This document shows positions 17,262 through 26,027 of a DNA stretch of 34,945 nucleotides, piece after piece. Within the stretch, counting starts at the first letter, position 1; every line of letters starts with the position of its first letter. The notes under the pieces were generated by a model that searched no databases, was not told the origin of the DNA, and saw nothing but the letters and a program-made list of their open reading frames with translations. Origin of the DNA: Neisseriales bacterium (GTDB lineage: Bacteria > Pseudomonadota > Gammaproteobacteria > Burkholderiales > UBA11063); NCBI GenBank assembly GCA_008017145.1, contig SSGY01000198.1:1-34945 (forward strand), in the 5' to 3' direction. The translations under genes and the position numbers were made by a program.

Positions 17262-20200
17262 TTAAAAGCCAAGCAAAGAATTAACCTGTGTAGTATTATC
17301 GGCAGGCGGTGCATAATTACTCAGCCCAGTGCTAATTTGCCAAGATGGAGTTGCTTGGCTAAGATTACACACATAAACCATTCCACCAATGGTTCCTGCA
17401 TAAAGCTTATTGGCATAATAAGTCAACGCCCAGATTGAACTACCATTTGGAACATTAGCTTGACACAAGCGTACCCAACTAGGTGACCCCAAACTAGTAT
17501 CATACTTAAATGCTCCTCCATTCAAAGTACCTGAATAAAGCACACTACTTTCTCTAATTAATGCATAGACTGAGCTTCCATCTGGCTGACTACTCAAATT
17601 ACTCCAGGAAGATCCGCCAGCAACTGTATTATACGTACGGATATCTCCCGCATAAGATCCAGCATAGAGTTGATTACCAATAACAACCAAATTATAAACA
17701 GAGATGCTGGCAACTGAGCCACCGCTCACAGCCTGCCAAGTAGGAGTAGCACTACTAGTATCATATTGATAAACATAAGCAAATGTCCCTTGTCCCAGCG
17801 CTGCATAGATTTTGTTACCGCTCACATTCAAAGCATAAACAATATGCCCGGAATTAAAACTGGTGCTGCCAAGCACAGTCCAACTAGCACCATTTACGCT
17901 AGTATCATAACTATATACAGTACTATTACCGCTACCAGCAATAATTTTGCTACCGAATATGGTCAATGAATAAATCCCGTTAGCATCAACGCTTGTTCCA
18001 AGTTGCTGCCAAACTGAAAGCGGATTACTCAGATCAAAGCTAAAGACATTACCATTGGCAGTAGCTGCATATATTTTTGAACCAAGCTTGGTTTGCGCCA
18101 GAACACTACTACCATCAAGTGCCAAACTTCCTTGTTTATGCCAGCTCGGACTACTTTCAACCAAACTATAAGAGTACAGATTTTTATCAATAGAAGCAGC
18201 ATAAAGATTATTATTTTGCGTGATTAATGCATTAATCGCGGAGTTACCATTAGAAGTAGGATTGCCAATGCTAACCCAACCATTGTTAATCGCCTGAATA
18301 TTACTCCAATAAACACTACCATTACCACAGCCTGCGTATAAATTATTAGAAACCACTGTCATCGTATAAACATTACTACAAATATTAAACGTATTATTTA
18401 GTGCTGCCCAACTGTCTCCCAAATAGCCTTTGCTCATATCGTAACGATAGATTTTGCCTCCATTGCCAACATAGGCATAATTCCCGTTAACCTGCAGATT
18501 ATTCATGCCACCAAACCCAGATGGCAAAGTATTAAAATTCCCGCCCAGGTTCGCCCAACTGGTTGAACTGCTAAGATCATAATATTTTACTGAGGTGGTT
18601 GCAGTAGGGGCAGCTAGGAGAGTATTGCCATACGCAGCCATACTACTTATACTTCCTGGATTATTACTTCCTATAGGATTCCAGGTAATCCCGCTATCAG
18701 CAGTATAATAGACCGTGTTATTAGCTGCGGCATAGACCTGATTATTGAGCACAAGTAAGGCAGAAACATTATAAGTATAAATACTCATACTATATTGATA
18801 CCAACTATTATTAGTACCACTCAGGTTAATCTGCCAAACCCCTTGCGTAGTGGCAGCATATAAGGTGCTTCCCAGATTAACCAGTGCACTGATTGCTCCC
18901 GCGCCAAGGGCAGCACCTCCTACTAAATTCCAAGCTGGATGACTAACATTGGTATCGTAGGAATAAACGTTACCGTGGGCAGTACCAACGTAGATTACCC
19001 CATTAATATTGCTCTCGGCATTAATAGAGCTATTATCAGGGCTTACGGGAACGCTTCCTGGTAAAGTAGTGCCCGACTCATTAAATACGACCCCTTTTGC
19101 ACTCGCTGCATAGACCTGATTTACCTGCAAGGAAGAATAGCTGATACTTTGATAACTACTACTATAGCTGATCTGCCTAGCAAAATTATCGCTATAACTA
19201 GCGCTGGGATTAAAATTAAAACTACTTGGCTGATCGATAGTGCTGGGAGTATAAACTATACCAATATTGCAGCTACTCTCTGCTAACAGATTTTGACTGC
19301 CATCAGTAGCACAAAGTGGTGAAGCTAAGCCACTCGTGGTATATTGTAATGACGAAGATATTCTTGCCAGATTTGGTAGCATAAGATTGCTTAAAGTCGC
19401 GTTTCCAACATTTGCAAGAGTCAAGATAGTTGTTTGTTGGCTACCAACAAAAGTATTTAATAAACTATTGCTAACGCTAATCTGTAAATTTGGACTGAGC
19501 AAACTAGCACTATACCCAAGACTAACCGATGCAGAACTACTCGTACCACTACCATCATCATAGCTAATACTAATTGTATTTTGCCCATTAGCAGAGCTGG
19601 TATTACGTACATTAAAAGTACAACTCAATCCACTTGCCAGTTGGTTACCACAATTATTATTGCTAATCTGCAGCGGACTAACTGCAATAAATCCAAGATT
19701 GCTAGCCGTTTGCGTACCGGTGTTTACCACTGTAACCGTACCAACACTTTCAGTGGGTGTGAGCAGCGAATTTGCGACGCCAACGATTAGATTCGCGATA
19801 TTATTTAAAGTAGTATTCAACATAATTTTAGTGCTTAGCTTAATACCATCTGAAGACAACGAAGACAAGGTAAGCTCCTGCCTTAGTGATTGATCAGATA
19901 ACTCAACCAATACACTACACAGTTTACCTGCTTTGACAATATTACTGCCATCTTCACAAATAATTTCACCAGTGGAAGCACCAGATAATTGTAGATGAGA
20001 TAAATTGCTAACCGAACTAAACGGGATTGTCACACTTGCCTGCTGCCCTGAACGCTTAACAATCTGCGTAGGTAAACTCCCTACCACTAATGAATTAACC
20101 GCTGCCAGTTTAGCATAACGTAATAATTGCACCACTGGATAATGGCGCTGATCAGCCGTAGTTACCATTAAACGAAGTAACTGGCTACCTGGCTCAAGGT

Positions 20201-20528
20201 TTTTTGGTAATGTAATGGCTAACTGACAACTGGATTTAGCCGCCAGATTATGACAGGCTGATAGATCAGCTGATAATTGCGGCTCTGGTTTGTCATTCGT
20301 GCTAACAAGTGTTATATTGGTAATGCTTTGATTATCATTATTATGTAATCTTAGATAAATTTTATGGTGATTGCTATCAAGAATCGGAATAAGCCCAACC
20401 TCGCTCAAACTAATCATCCCATTTTGCAACTGTACAGAGTACTGCTTATTAGCATCGCCATTACACCCAATAAGAACAATGACACTCGCAACCAAATACA
20501 ATTTGCACAAAAATTTATACACGATCAA
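17262..20528 (-). CDS. Giant surface lipoprotein with Ig-like domains and a 14-repeat propeller region (module 2, second gene)
   Basis: 1088 aa. Lipobox L-I-G-C (Cys22 counted from the TTG at 20528; a GTG at 20522 is better spaced from GGA and may be the true start). The N-terminal region ('GLIPILDSNHHKIYLRLHNNDNQSITNI', 'CHNLAAKSSCQLAITLP') matches the other three lipoproteins. Two Ig-like repeats with Cys pairs ('NNNCGNQLASGLSCTFNV') follow. From about residue 470 to 1080 there are roughly 14 repeats of 40-45 aa of the form 'LYAGT-NG-VYSYD...SW--LG', the count expected for two seven-bladed propellers. One blade carries an Asp-box ('TADSGITW'), linking it to the module 1 partner. Surface binding is a reasonable guess; no catalytic residues stand out. 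Confidence 0.88.
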   Translation of the reverse strand: MIVYKFLCKLYLVASVIVLIGCNGDANKQYSVQLQNGMISLSEVGLIPILDSNHHKIYLRLHNNDNQSITNITLVSTNDKPEPQLSADLSACHNLAAKSSCQLAITLPKNLEPGSQLLRLMVTTADQRHYPVVQLLRYAKLAAVNSLVVGSLPTQIVKRSGQQASVTIPFSSVSNLSHLQLSGASTGEIICEDGSNIVKAGKLCSVLVELSDQSLRQELTLSSLSSDGIKLSTKIMLNTTLNNIANLIVGVANSLLTPTESVGTVTVVNTGTQTASNLGFIAVSPLQISNNNCGNQLASGLSCTFNVRNTSSANGQNTISISYDDGSGTSSSASVSLGYSASLLSPNLQISVSNSLLNTFVGSQQTTILTLANVGNATLSNLMLPNLARISSSLQYTTSGLASPLCATDGSQNLLAESSCNIGIVYTPSTIDQPSSFNFNPSASYSDNFARQISYSSSYQSISYSSLQVNQVYAASAKGVVFNESGTTLPGSVPVSPDNSSINAESNINGVIYVGTAHGNVYSYDTNVSHPAWNLVGGAALGAGAISALVNLGSTLYAATTQGVWQINLSGTNNSWYQYSMSIYTYNVSALLVLNNQVYAAANNTVYYTADSGITWNPIGSNNPGSISSMAAYGNTLLAAPTATTSVKYYDLSSSTSWANLGGNFNTLPSGFGGMNNLQVNGNYAYVGNGGKIYRYDMSKGYLGDSWAALNNTFNICSNVYTMTVVSNNLYAGCGNGSVYWSNIQAINNGWVSIGNPTSNGNSAINALITQNNNLYAASIDKNLYSYSLVESSPSWHKQGSLALDGSSVLAQTKLGSKIYAATANGNVFSFDLSNPLSVWQQLGTSVDANGIYSLTIFGSKIIAGSGNSTVYSYDTSVNGASWTVLGSTSFNSGHIVYALNVSGNKIYAALGQGTFAYVYQYDTSSATPTWQAVSGGSVASISVYNLVVIGNQLYAGSYAGDIRTYNTVAGGSSWSNLSSQPDGSSVYALIRESSVLYSGTLNGGAFKYDTSLGSPSWVRLCQANVPNGSSIWALTYYANKLYAGTIGGMVYVCNLSQATPSWQISTGLSNYAPPADNTTQVNSLLGF

Positions 20529-20571
20529 ATTCCATAATAATAGTCATCAATTTAACAAAGAATGGTTTAAT

Positions 20572-20612
20572 AAAAAAGGTCGGCTTTGGGACAATACTAG
20601 CCCAAAACCGAC
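20572..20612 (-). terminator. Strong hairpin plus T-tract between the module 2 lipoprotein genes
   Basis: On the minus strand, GTCGGTTTTGGG (20612 to 20601) pairs with CCCAAAGCCGAC (20590 to 20579) across a 10-base loop with a single mismatch. It is followed by CC and six T (A's 20572-20577 on the plus strand). It lies 16 bases after the stop of the 925-aa gene and about 45 bases before the next lipoprotein start, leaving almost no room for a separate promoter downstream. Confidence 0.8.
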
Positions 20613-20627
20613 AGAGAGGCAGATTTT

Positions 20628-23405
20628 TTAATCCAGAGTAAAGCTCAGCGTACTGCTATAGCTGGTAGTTGGATCATAGCCACTGGTTACCGTATACGGG
20701 AAAGTATACTTAGCTTGAGGCGTATAATTAGGTACCGTAATACTCAGAGACCTGCATGATCCAATAAGTGGAATATTCCAGTTATTCGGGTTAATATCAA
20801 GATTTGCTGCCGGAGAGCAGTCTCCTGTTGAAGTATATGATTCAAATGCTGAACCCCAGTTGGCATAATTTAGATTTACAATTGGATTAGACTCTATTCC
20901 ATAAACAACAAAAGTACCAGAGTTAATATTTACTATCCAATCGCCTCCCCCGTTATTGGGACCACCCGTCACTGTAATTTGCCAAACATTGCTAAAGAAA
21001 TTCACAGCAGTAACATATGTCATGGTATCGGAAGTTGGTGCATAGCTTAAAACCAGATTTTTATGTACGCCAGTATTCGAGCTGGTATAACTAACAGCTG
21101 GTACACTAATATTCAATGAACCATCGATAGCTCCTACACCATTGCCATAACCATTGGCATAAATTGCCGATTTACTATAGTCTACTGCTTTTAGTACCAC
21201 ATCACAACTACTACCAATATTCAAAGTTGCAACATTAGCGCCATATGGACAAGTAGTTTGTCCACTAACAATGCCATATGGAGCAGGAATATTATTCAGG
21301 TTGACATTAAAATTTAATGCCGATTCGTTACCATTACTTAAGTAACTGTACTTCAAATAAATTGGGTACGCCTGATAGTTATCAAAGCTCAATGGATCAG
21401 TACTACGTCCTCCCAGATCAGTGGTAGATTCAATTGTTGTCCAAGTATTGCCATCTGTTGAATAAGCGATTGCCGCCAGACTCAGCTTGGCATCGTCTGC
21501 TTCTGCTGAAATATAATAATTAACTCCAACAACCGCGCTGGTCACCGCGTTAGTTGCACTGAATTGTAAACCAACAGACTCCAATGCTTGCTCGGCTGAG
21601 ACTGGTCCAAAAGTAAGTACCATACTACACGATGCACCCTGGTTAAGCGTTGCCAGATTTACACATGGATTTGCGACATCTGAGCTGGCAGTTATATTTA
21701 AGCTGCTCAAGCTAGGATATCCAGATATGACATTATTAAAACTAATATCAGTTGCAGGGATATTACCGGTATTAGTAAAAGTAAACACCTGAGATTCAAA
21801 ATCAATGCCATTTGGTAAGATGTTAAACGCAAACGGATTATTCTGGCTATTTGATGCTGGAGTAGTCATTACAATCGTTACCACTGGAGTTGTACTTGAA
21901 TAACCCATGCTCAGAGTTGCCTGCGAATAAGTTTTACTAATATTATCGACATCAATATAATTAGCTACCGGAGTAAAGACCAGGTTACCGCTTTGCCCAC
22001 CTGCTGCAAAAGCTGGATTATAATTAATCACAACACTACATGATGCACCTGCAGCAAGAGTAATCACCCCACTAGGGTTAGCTGCATTTCTACACGCATC
22101 GCCAATACCAGTGTATGCGACGTATGATAGATAGCTATTTTGAAGTGTCATGCTTGGCAGTGTTAAATTCGTTAAACTAGTTCCCGAAGTACTACTATTT
22201 GTTAGCGTGAGGGTAACCGCTTGAGACTCATAGCCTGCGATAGTATTCAATAAACTACCACTTGGCGTAATTGTTAATGCCGGAGATGCTGATTCAGCTA
22301 CATAAAAAACATTAATTGATTGGCTATCTCCTTCTGCATCAGTTACAGTAACCGTATTTTGCCCGGAAATTATTGACTCAGCATTCACCTTAAAAATACA
22401 ACTAGCCGAAGCAGCCAAAGTAGTTGCACATGTAGTCTCACCACTCTCAACTAAGGATGTCGTTAATGGTGCTGCTGGAGTAATGACTAGACTAGTAGCA
22501 TCCGTGTTACCGGCATTAAACATGGTTACTTCAACCTGATTTGCATCTGCACCATTTGCTGGATTGATGATTATCCCAGTACCACCAATGATCAAATTAG
22601 GACTAGACGTAACTGTAACCAATGTATTTAGGGTGAGCTGATTTTGTTGACCGTTTGGCAAAGTCCCTCGTAGATTAACTGTTGCAACATTATCCGTGAT
22701 GCCACCTTTAGCCTCAACTATAAGCGTACACACAGTACCTTTGCTATAGCTACCGCCACCACAATCAACTGAACTATTAAAATTGGAACTAGTCGTAAGC
22801 TTAGTATAATCTTCTGCCAATATAATTGGAAAAGACAGTACGCGGGTTTGATCAATCGCCGTTATTACACGGCTATTGTTGTTTTGGTAATAATAACCAT
22901 TATTTGCGGTAACTGCACCATACTGAATTAACTGAGCTAGTTTACCCGATTTACCATCTGTATAATGGTAATACACAGTGAGGACAAATGATCCTGCATG
23001 ATCAGGTGGGGTAATACTCAAATAACAGCTATTATTTCCTTGTACTTGATTACCGCAACTACCATTAGTAGCATTCTTATCTGAAGCGCCATTCCCAGTT
23101 ACACTAATACTGTCAATCAACATCGGAAGTGATTTATTATTGGTAATCGCAAGTTTATAGCTGCCAGAACTTGTTACACTACTAGTCACAGTACTCTTGC
23201 CATTAATACGATTAGTCACAAGCTGATTACTACTAAGTAGCGGAATCACTGACATTTGACCAATTGTAGCGTTAACTTGTTGTGGCTGTTGTGGTATTGT
23301 ATTTGTACCACCAGAACCACTTTTACTGCCGTTGCTGCAAGCAGAGAGTGCCACTATCCCAATAGCAGAGCTGGCTGCTATCAACACTTTGTAAAATGTT
23401 TTCAT
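20628..23405 (-). CDS. Large surface lipoprotein with repeated Ig-like domains (module 2, first gene)
   Basis: 925 aa. Signal peptide with lipobox L-S-A-C (Cys23, then Ser-Asn) and a Gly/Ser linker. It has the same plan as the 928-aa gene of module 1: a shared N-terminal region ('MSVIPLLSS', 'GNNSCYLSITPP', 'LIQYGAVTANNG') and then a series of beta-sandwich repeats with 'C...L..GASCSVVINYNP' cysteine pairs, ending in a strand-rich tail. Length and lack of a propeller match too, so the two are paralogous and equivalent in position. The start is supported by AAGGGA six bases upstream. A strong terminator follows the stop. Predicted outer-membrane, surface-exposed; role unknown. Confidence 0.9.
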   Translation of the reverse strand: MKTFYKVLIAASSAIGIVALSACSNGSKSGSGGTNTIPQQPQQVNATIGQMSVIPLLSSNQLVTNRINGKSTVTSSVTSSGSYKLAITNNKSLPMLIDSISVTGNGASDKNATNGSCGNQVQGNNSCYLSITPPDHAGSFVLTVYYHYTDGKSGKLAQLIQYGAVTANNGYYYQNNNSRVITAIDQTRVLSFPIILAEDYTKLTTSSNFNSSVDCGGGSYSKGTVCTLIVEAKGGITDNVATVNLRGTLPNGQQNQLTLNTLVTVTSSPNLIIGGTGIIINPANGADANQVEVTMFNAGNTDATSLVITPAAPLTTSLVESGETTCATTLAASASCIFKVNAESIISGQNTVTVTDAEGDSQSINVFYVAESASPALTITPSGSLLNTIAGYESQAVTLTLTNSSTSGTSLTNLTLPSMTLQNSYLSYVAYTGIGDACRNAANPSGVITLAAGASCSVVINYNPAFAAGGQSGNLVFTPVANYIDVDNISKTYSQATLSMGYSSTTPVVTIVMTTPASNSQNNPFAFNILPNGIDFESQVFTFTNTGNIPATDISFNNVISGYPSLSSLNITASSDVANPCVNLATLNQGASCSMVLTFGPVSAEQALESVGLQFSATNAVTSAVVGVNYYISAEADDAKLSLAAIAYSTDGNTWTTIESTTDLGGRSTDPLSFDNYQAYPIYLKYSYLSNGNESALNFNVNLNNIPAPYGIVSGQTTCPYGANVATLNIGSSCDVVLKAVDYSKSAIYANGYGNGVGAIDGSLNISVPAVSYTSSNTGVHKNLVLSYAPTSDTMTYVTAVNFFSNVWQITVTGGPNNGGGDWIVNINSGTFVVYGIESNPIVNLNYANWGSAFESYTSTGDCSPAANLDINPNNWNIPLIGSCRSLSITVPNYTPQAKYTFPYTVTSGYDPTTSYSSTLSFTLD

Positions 23406-23569
23406 TTAAATCCCTTAAAAGTATTGCAGTATAATCAACATTTATACCTAGTTTTCGTAAATAGCTGCCAAAGAACTATCAATATTTGTTGATTAACTCA
23501 CTAATTACATTACAAAAATGCACTCAGCCAAAGTCTTAGCTTGATATAGATTAAGTCACCCTACTTACA

Positions 23570-23750
23570 ACTTGAGCGTCATAGCATCATTAGTTAAATT
23601 GTTATGAGACGTGAAAATCAATATTTTAGAATTTAATCACACATTCCCGGAAGTGGCATTTAAGGATAGTCCACCATGCAACAATGAATGAACAAAATAT
23701 TACCAATAATATTTTTTGAATATGATGAACCGATGTTGATAAGATTTAAG
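23570..23750. repeat. Duplicated non-coding block, copy 2
   Basis: Homologous to 14638-14813 over its whole length, including both flanks of the dyad. The conserved part continues on the side away from the gene it precedes (AATGAATGAA, CAATAATATTTT), so it is more than a core promoter. It precedes the 925-aa lipoprotein gene. Confidence 0.7.
23656..23669. promoter_or_regulatory. Recurrent dyad, site D (candidate LysR operator)
   Basis: GCATTTAAGGATAG: the left half-site differs at two positions from CTAT, the core TTTAAGGATAGT is identical to site B. It lies 251 bases upstream of the 925-aa lipoprotein start, similar to site A before its paralogue (221) and site B (about 270). Confidence 0.5.
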
Positions 23751-23864
23751 TTATCTAAAAGATTTGGTTAAATTGTGATAGGAGTTTAAGATTGCCTGTT
23801 ACAACATATAAATGTCAATTTACAACAGAGATTAAAGATAAAAGAGAAAAAGATAATCTGAACT

Positions 23865-24752
23865 CTACAACCCAACGAGACATTCTTCAATGAAATCGCC
23901 AAATGCATTAATTTTAGGATCATCCTGTACGCGCTTTAACATATAAAAATCAAGCTTTTCAAAACTATAGTCAGGCAAAACACGAATATATTTACCCTCA
24001 TTTATGGCTTTCTCAACCGCAGAGACATAAAAAACTGCGATAAATCTGCCAGTTTCAACAAGCTCCAGATTGTGCATAAAATTATTTGTTGCCAGAGTAT
24101 GATTAATGTTTATAGTGGTAATTTGTTGAGTTTCATTATGGACAATATTGGTCCGGTTAATAATTTCACCATGATCACGCAGAACAACAATGATCTGATG
24201 ATCATCAATATCTGCAGGATCAGTTAGATATCCATATTGTTCAATATATTCTGGAGTACAAACGGCGACTAGTTCTGCACGATGGATTAACTTAACCCTC
24301 TGTGCCTGTTGTTCTGGCAAGCCATAGACTATCGCCAAATCAATATAATCTTTTTGTAAATTAACCTCATGGTTTTGGAAATAAATCCGCGCCTTTAAAT
24401 TTGGGTGTTTTGCCATAAAGTCTGGTATCTTGGGAGTAATTATCTGTAATGGTAGAGAATGAGGTAACATCACCCTAATCTCACCGAAAACTAAATCTTC
24501 ATTTTGTAGTGCAGAAAATATCTTGTTTTCAAGTAAGTCCTCTTGCCCGATCAAGTTTTCATAAAGCCGTTGCCCGTATAAAGATAACTCAAAATGATTA
24601 GCAGTACGAACGATTAATTTAGTTCCTAAAGATTCCTCTAGGCTTAATATTCGACGACTTATTGTTGATTGGTAAATACCCAATTCTTTAGCTGCTTTAG
24701 TAAAACTACCAAATTGAGCCACTTTAATAAATAAAAAAAGATCGTCGTACAT
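23865..24752 (-). CDS. LysR-family transcriptional regulator (module 2)
   Basis: 295 aa from the ATG at 24752; an in-frame TTG at 24758 would add two residues but places AAAGG too close, and the paralogue begins MYDDLFLF. N-terminal HTH ('GSFTKAAKELGIYQSTISRRILSLEESL'), effector domain from about residue 90 ('GEIRVMLPHSLPLQIITPKIPDFMAKHPNLKARIYFQNHEVNL'). It is a close paralogue of the regulator at 12254-13138. Unlike that one it is codirectional with, and upstream of, its presumed target, the 925-aa lipoprotein gene. No dyad copy was found upstream of its own start, so autoregulation through that site is not suggested. Confidence 0.93.
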   Translation of the reverse strand: MYDDLFLFIKVAQFGSFTKAAKELGIYQSTISRRILSLEESLGTKLIVRTANHFELSLYGQRLYENLIGQEDLLENKIFSALQNEDLVFGEIRVMLPHSLPLQIITPKIPDFMAKHPNLKARIYFQNHEVNLQKDYIDLAIVYGLPEQQAQRVKLIHRAELVAVCTPEYIEQYGYLTDPADIDDHQIIVVLRDHGEIINRTNIVHNETQQITTININHTLATNNFMHNLELVETGRFIAVFYVSAVEKAINEGKYIRVLPDYSFEKLDFYMLKRVQDDPKINAFGDFIEECLVGL

Positions 24753-25214
24753 AATCAATTTGCCTTTAAAGATATAGTCTAAATAATTTCAGACGCTAAA
24801 GCATAAAATAATATTGCTCTTTGCTTAAATTATAACACACAAAAATAACAATATTGTTCTTGTATTCAATAAAAAATACAGCAATAAATTTACCGCGCTT
24901 GTTACTTATTTGTTGTGCAATTCTGCGTAATAAACGAGCCTAAATCAAAATATTTGCTACAAATCTAATCAAGCTAATGATGTTATCATAGTCTTATTGG
25001 ATTGCTCCAAGCCAACATTTTTAAAATTACTTACCAATAATAAATTAACCATATGTTTCTATTTATGAATAGTGTAAAATCTTGGTAGTTTACCGCATTA
25101 TATACACGTGATAAGTAAGAGTTGTTGTAATTATGGACTTTAAAATCTATGCCCGCCGTGATTACGTTCAAAAAGTGCTCCATCTTAATTAACCACAAAA
25201 ATAAAGTTACACAA
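24753..25214. other. Divergent intergenic region before the DUF2164 gene
   Basis: About 460 bases, AT-rich, with no credible gene. A perfect 12-bp palindrome AACAATATTGTT is at 24847-24858, a possible operator for either divergent gene. No clear sigma-70 promoter pair was found by eye, and no copy of the recurrent dyad. Confidence 0.45.
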
Positions 25215-25472
25215 ATGACAGAAACCGTTAAATTTAGCAAACCACAACAAGAGCTCCTGACTCAGAAATTACAGCATTATTTTGCGCGTGAGCTTAACTA
25301 TGATTTGGGTGGGTTTGATGCGCAGTTTCTCTTGGATTTTATCTCTCAAGAATTTGGCTATCATTTTTATAATCAGGGATTATTGGATGCTCAAGCAATA
25401 TTAAGCAAGAAGATTGATGATATTCAAGATGCAATTGGGCAATTAGAGAAGTTTCCCAAACCAAATAAATAG
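25215..25472 (+). CDS. DUF2164 family protein
   Basis: 85 aa from the ATG at 25215. The pattern 'VKFSKPQQELLTQKLQHYFARELNYDLGGFDAQFLLDFISQEFGYHFYNQGLLDAQAILSKKIDDI' is that of the small DUF2164 family, including the conserved 'LLDF', 'YNQG' and 'DA' positions. Function of the family is unknown; it is a soluble, mostly helical protein. An ATG at 25149 in frame would add 22 residues outside the family's usual extent and lacks a ribosome-binding site, so the shorter form is preferred although its own Shine-Dalgarno is weak. The GNAT gene starts nine bases after the stop. Confidence 0.8.
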   Translation: MTETVKFSKPQQELLTQKLQHYFARELNYDLGGFDAQFLLDFISQEFGYHFYNQGLLDAQAILSKKIDDIQDAIGQLEKFPKPNK

Positions 25473-25481
25473 GATAAGCAA

Positions 25482-25988
25482 TTGGAAATCAGACAAATCT
25501 CAGAAATCACTCTAGAGCAGAAAGCACAGCTATCTCAGATTTTAGTAGACGCAGTTAGTGGTGGTGCATCAGTTGGTTTTATGTTGCCATTCTCGGTAAA
25601 AGATTCGGAGAATTATTGGTCGATGATTGATTCTAGCCTAAGCAATCATCATCTTTTATGGATTGCAATTGAAAATAATTCAATTATAGCAACAGTACAA
25701 CTTATTCTTGCACAAAGCCTAAATGGGCAACATCGGGCTGAAGTCGTTAAATTACTGGTATTGCCTCATTTTCGGGGACAAAAAATTGCAACAAAACTGA
25801 TGAATGCCTTAGAAACAGAAGCACATAAATTAGGAATCACCCTTTTACTTCTGGATACTCAAACTGGCTCTAAAGCAGAAACCATCTACCAACATCTAGG
25901 TTGGCAAAAAATTGGTGAAATTCCAAATTACGCAAAAAATCCAAACGGAGTGCTCTGTAGCACCAGTTATTTTTATAAATTAATTTAA
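25482..25988 (+). CDS. GNAT-family N-acetyltransferase
   Basis: 168 aa. The acetyl-CoA-binding core is clear: 'VVKLLVLPHFRGQKIATKLMNALETEAHKLG' contains the (R/Q)-x-x-G-x-(G/A) motif A as R-G-Q-K-I-A, followed by 'LLLLDTQTGSKAETIYQHLGWQKIGEIPNYA', typical motif B. The substrate is unknown. The start codon is TTG at 25482: AGGA lies about seven bases upstream and there is no ATG nearby in frame, so TTG appears genuine. It is in the same transcript as the DUF2164 gene; the deaminase gene begins 39 bases after its stop. Confidence 0.88.
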   Translation: MEIRQISEITLEQKAQLSQILVDAVSGGASVGFMLPFSVKDSENYWSMIDSSLSNHHLLWIAIENNSIIATVQLILAQSLNGQHRAEVVKLLVLPHFRGQKIATKLMNALETEAHKLGITLLLLDTQTGSKAETIYQHLGWQKIGEIPNYAKNPNGVLCSTSYFYKLI

Positions 25989-26027
25989 GAGCGCAGCAAC
26001 GCATTTTCAGATAGTTGGAGAGTTATA

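Larger units (their letters stand above)
23406..23864. other. Intergenic region upstream of the 925-aa lipoprotein gene
   Basis: 459 bases without a credible ORF between two minus-strand genes. It holds the second copy of the duplicated block (23570-23750) with site D. The remainder (23406-23569) is an AT-rich leader; TATACT near 23430 (minus strand) is a possible -10 without a convincing -35. Confidence 0.6.
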
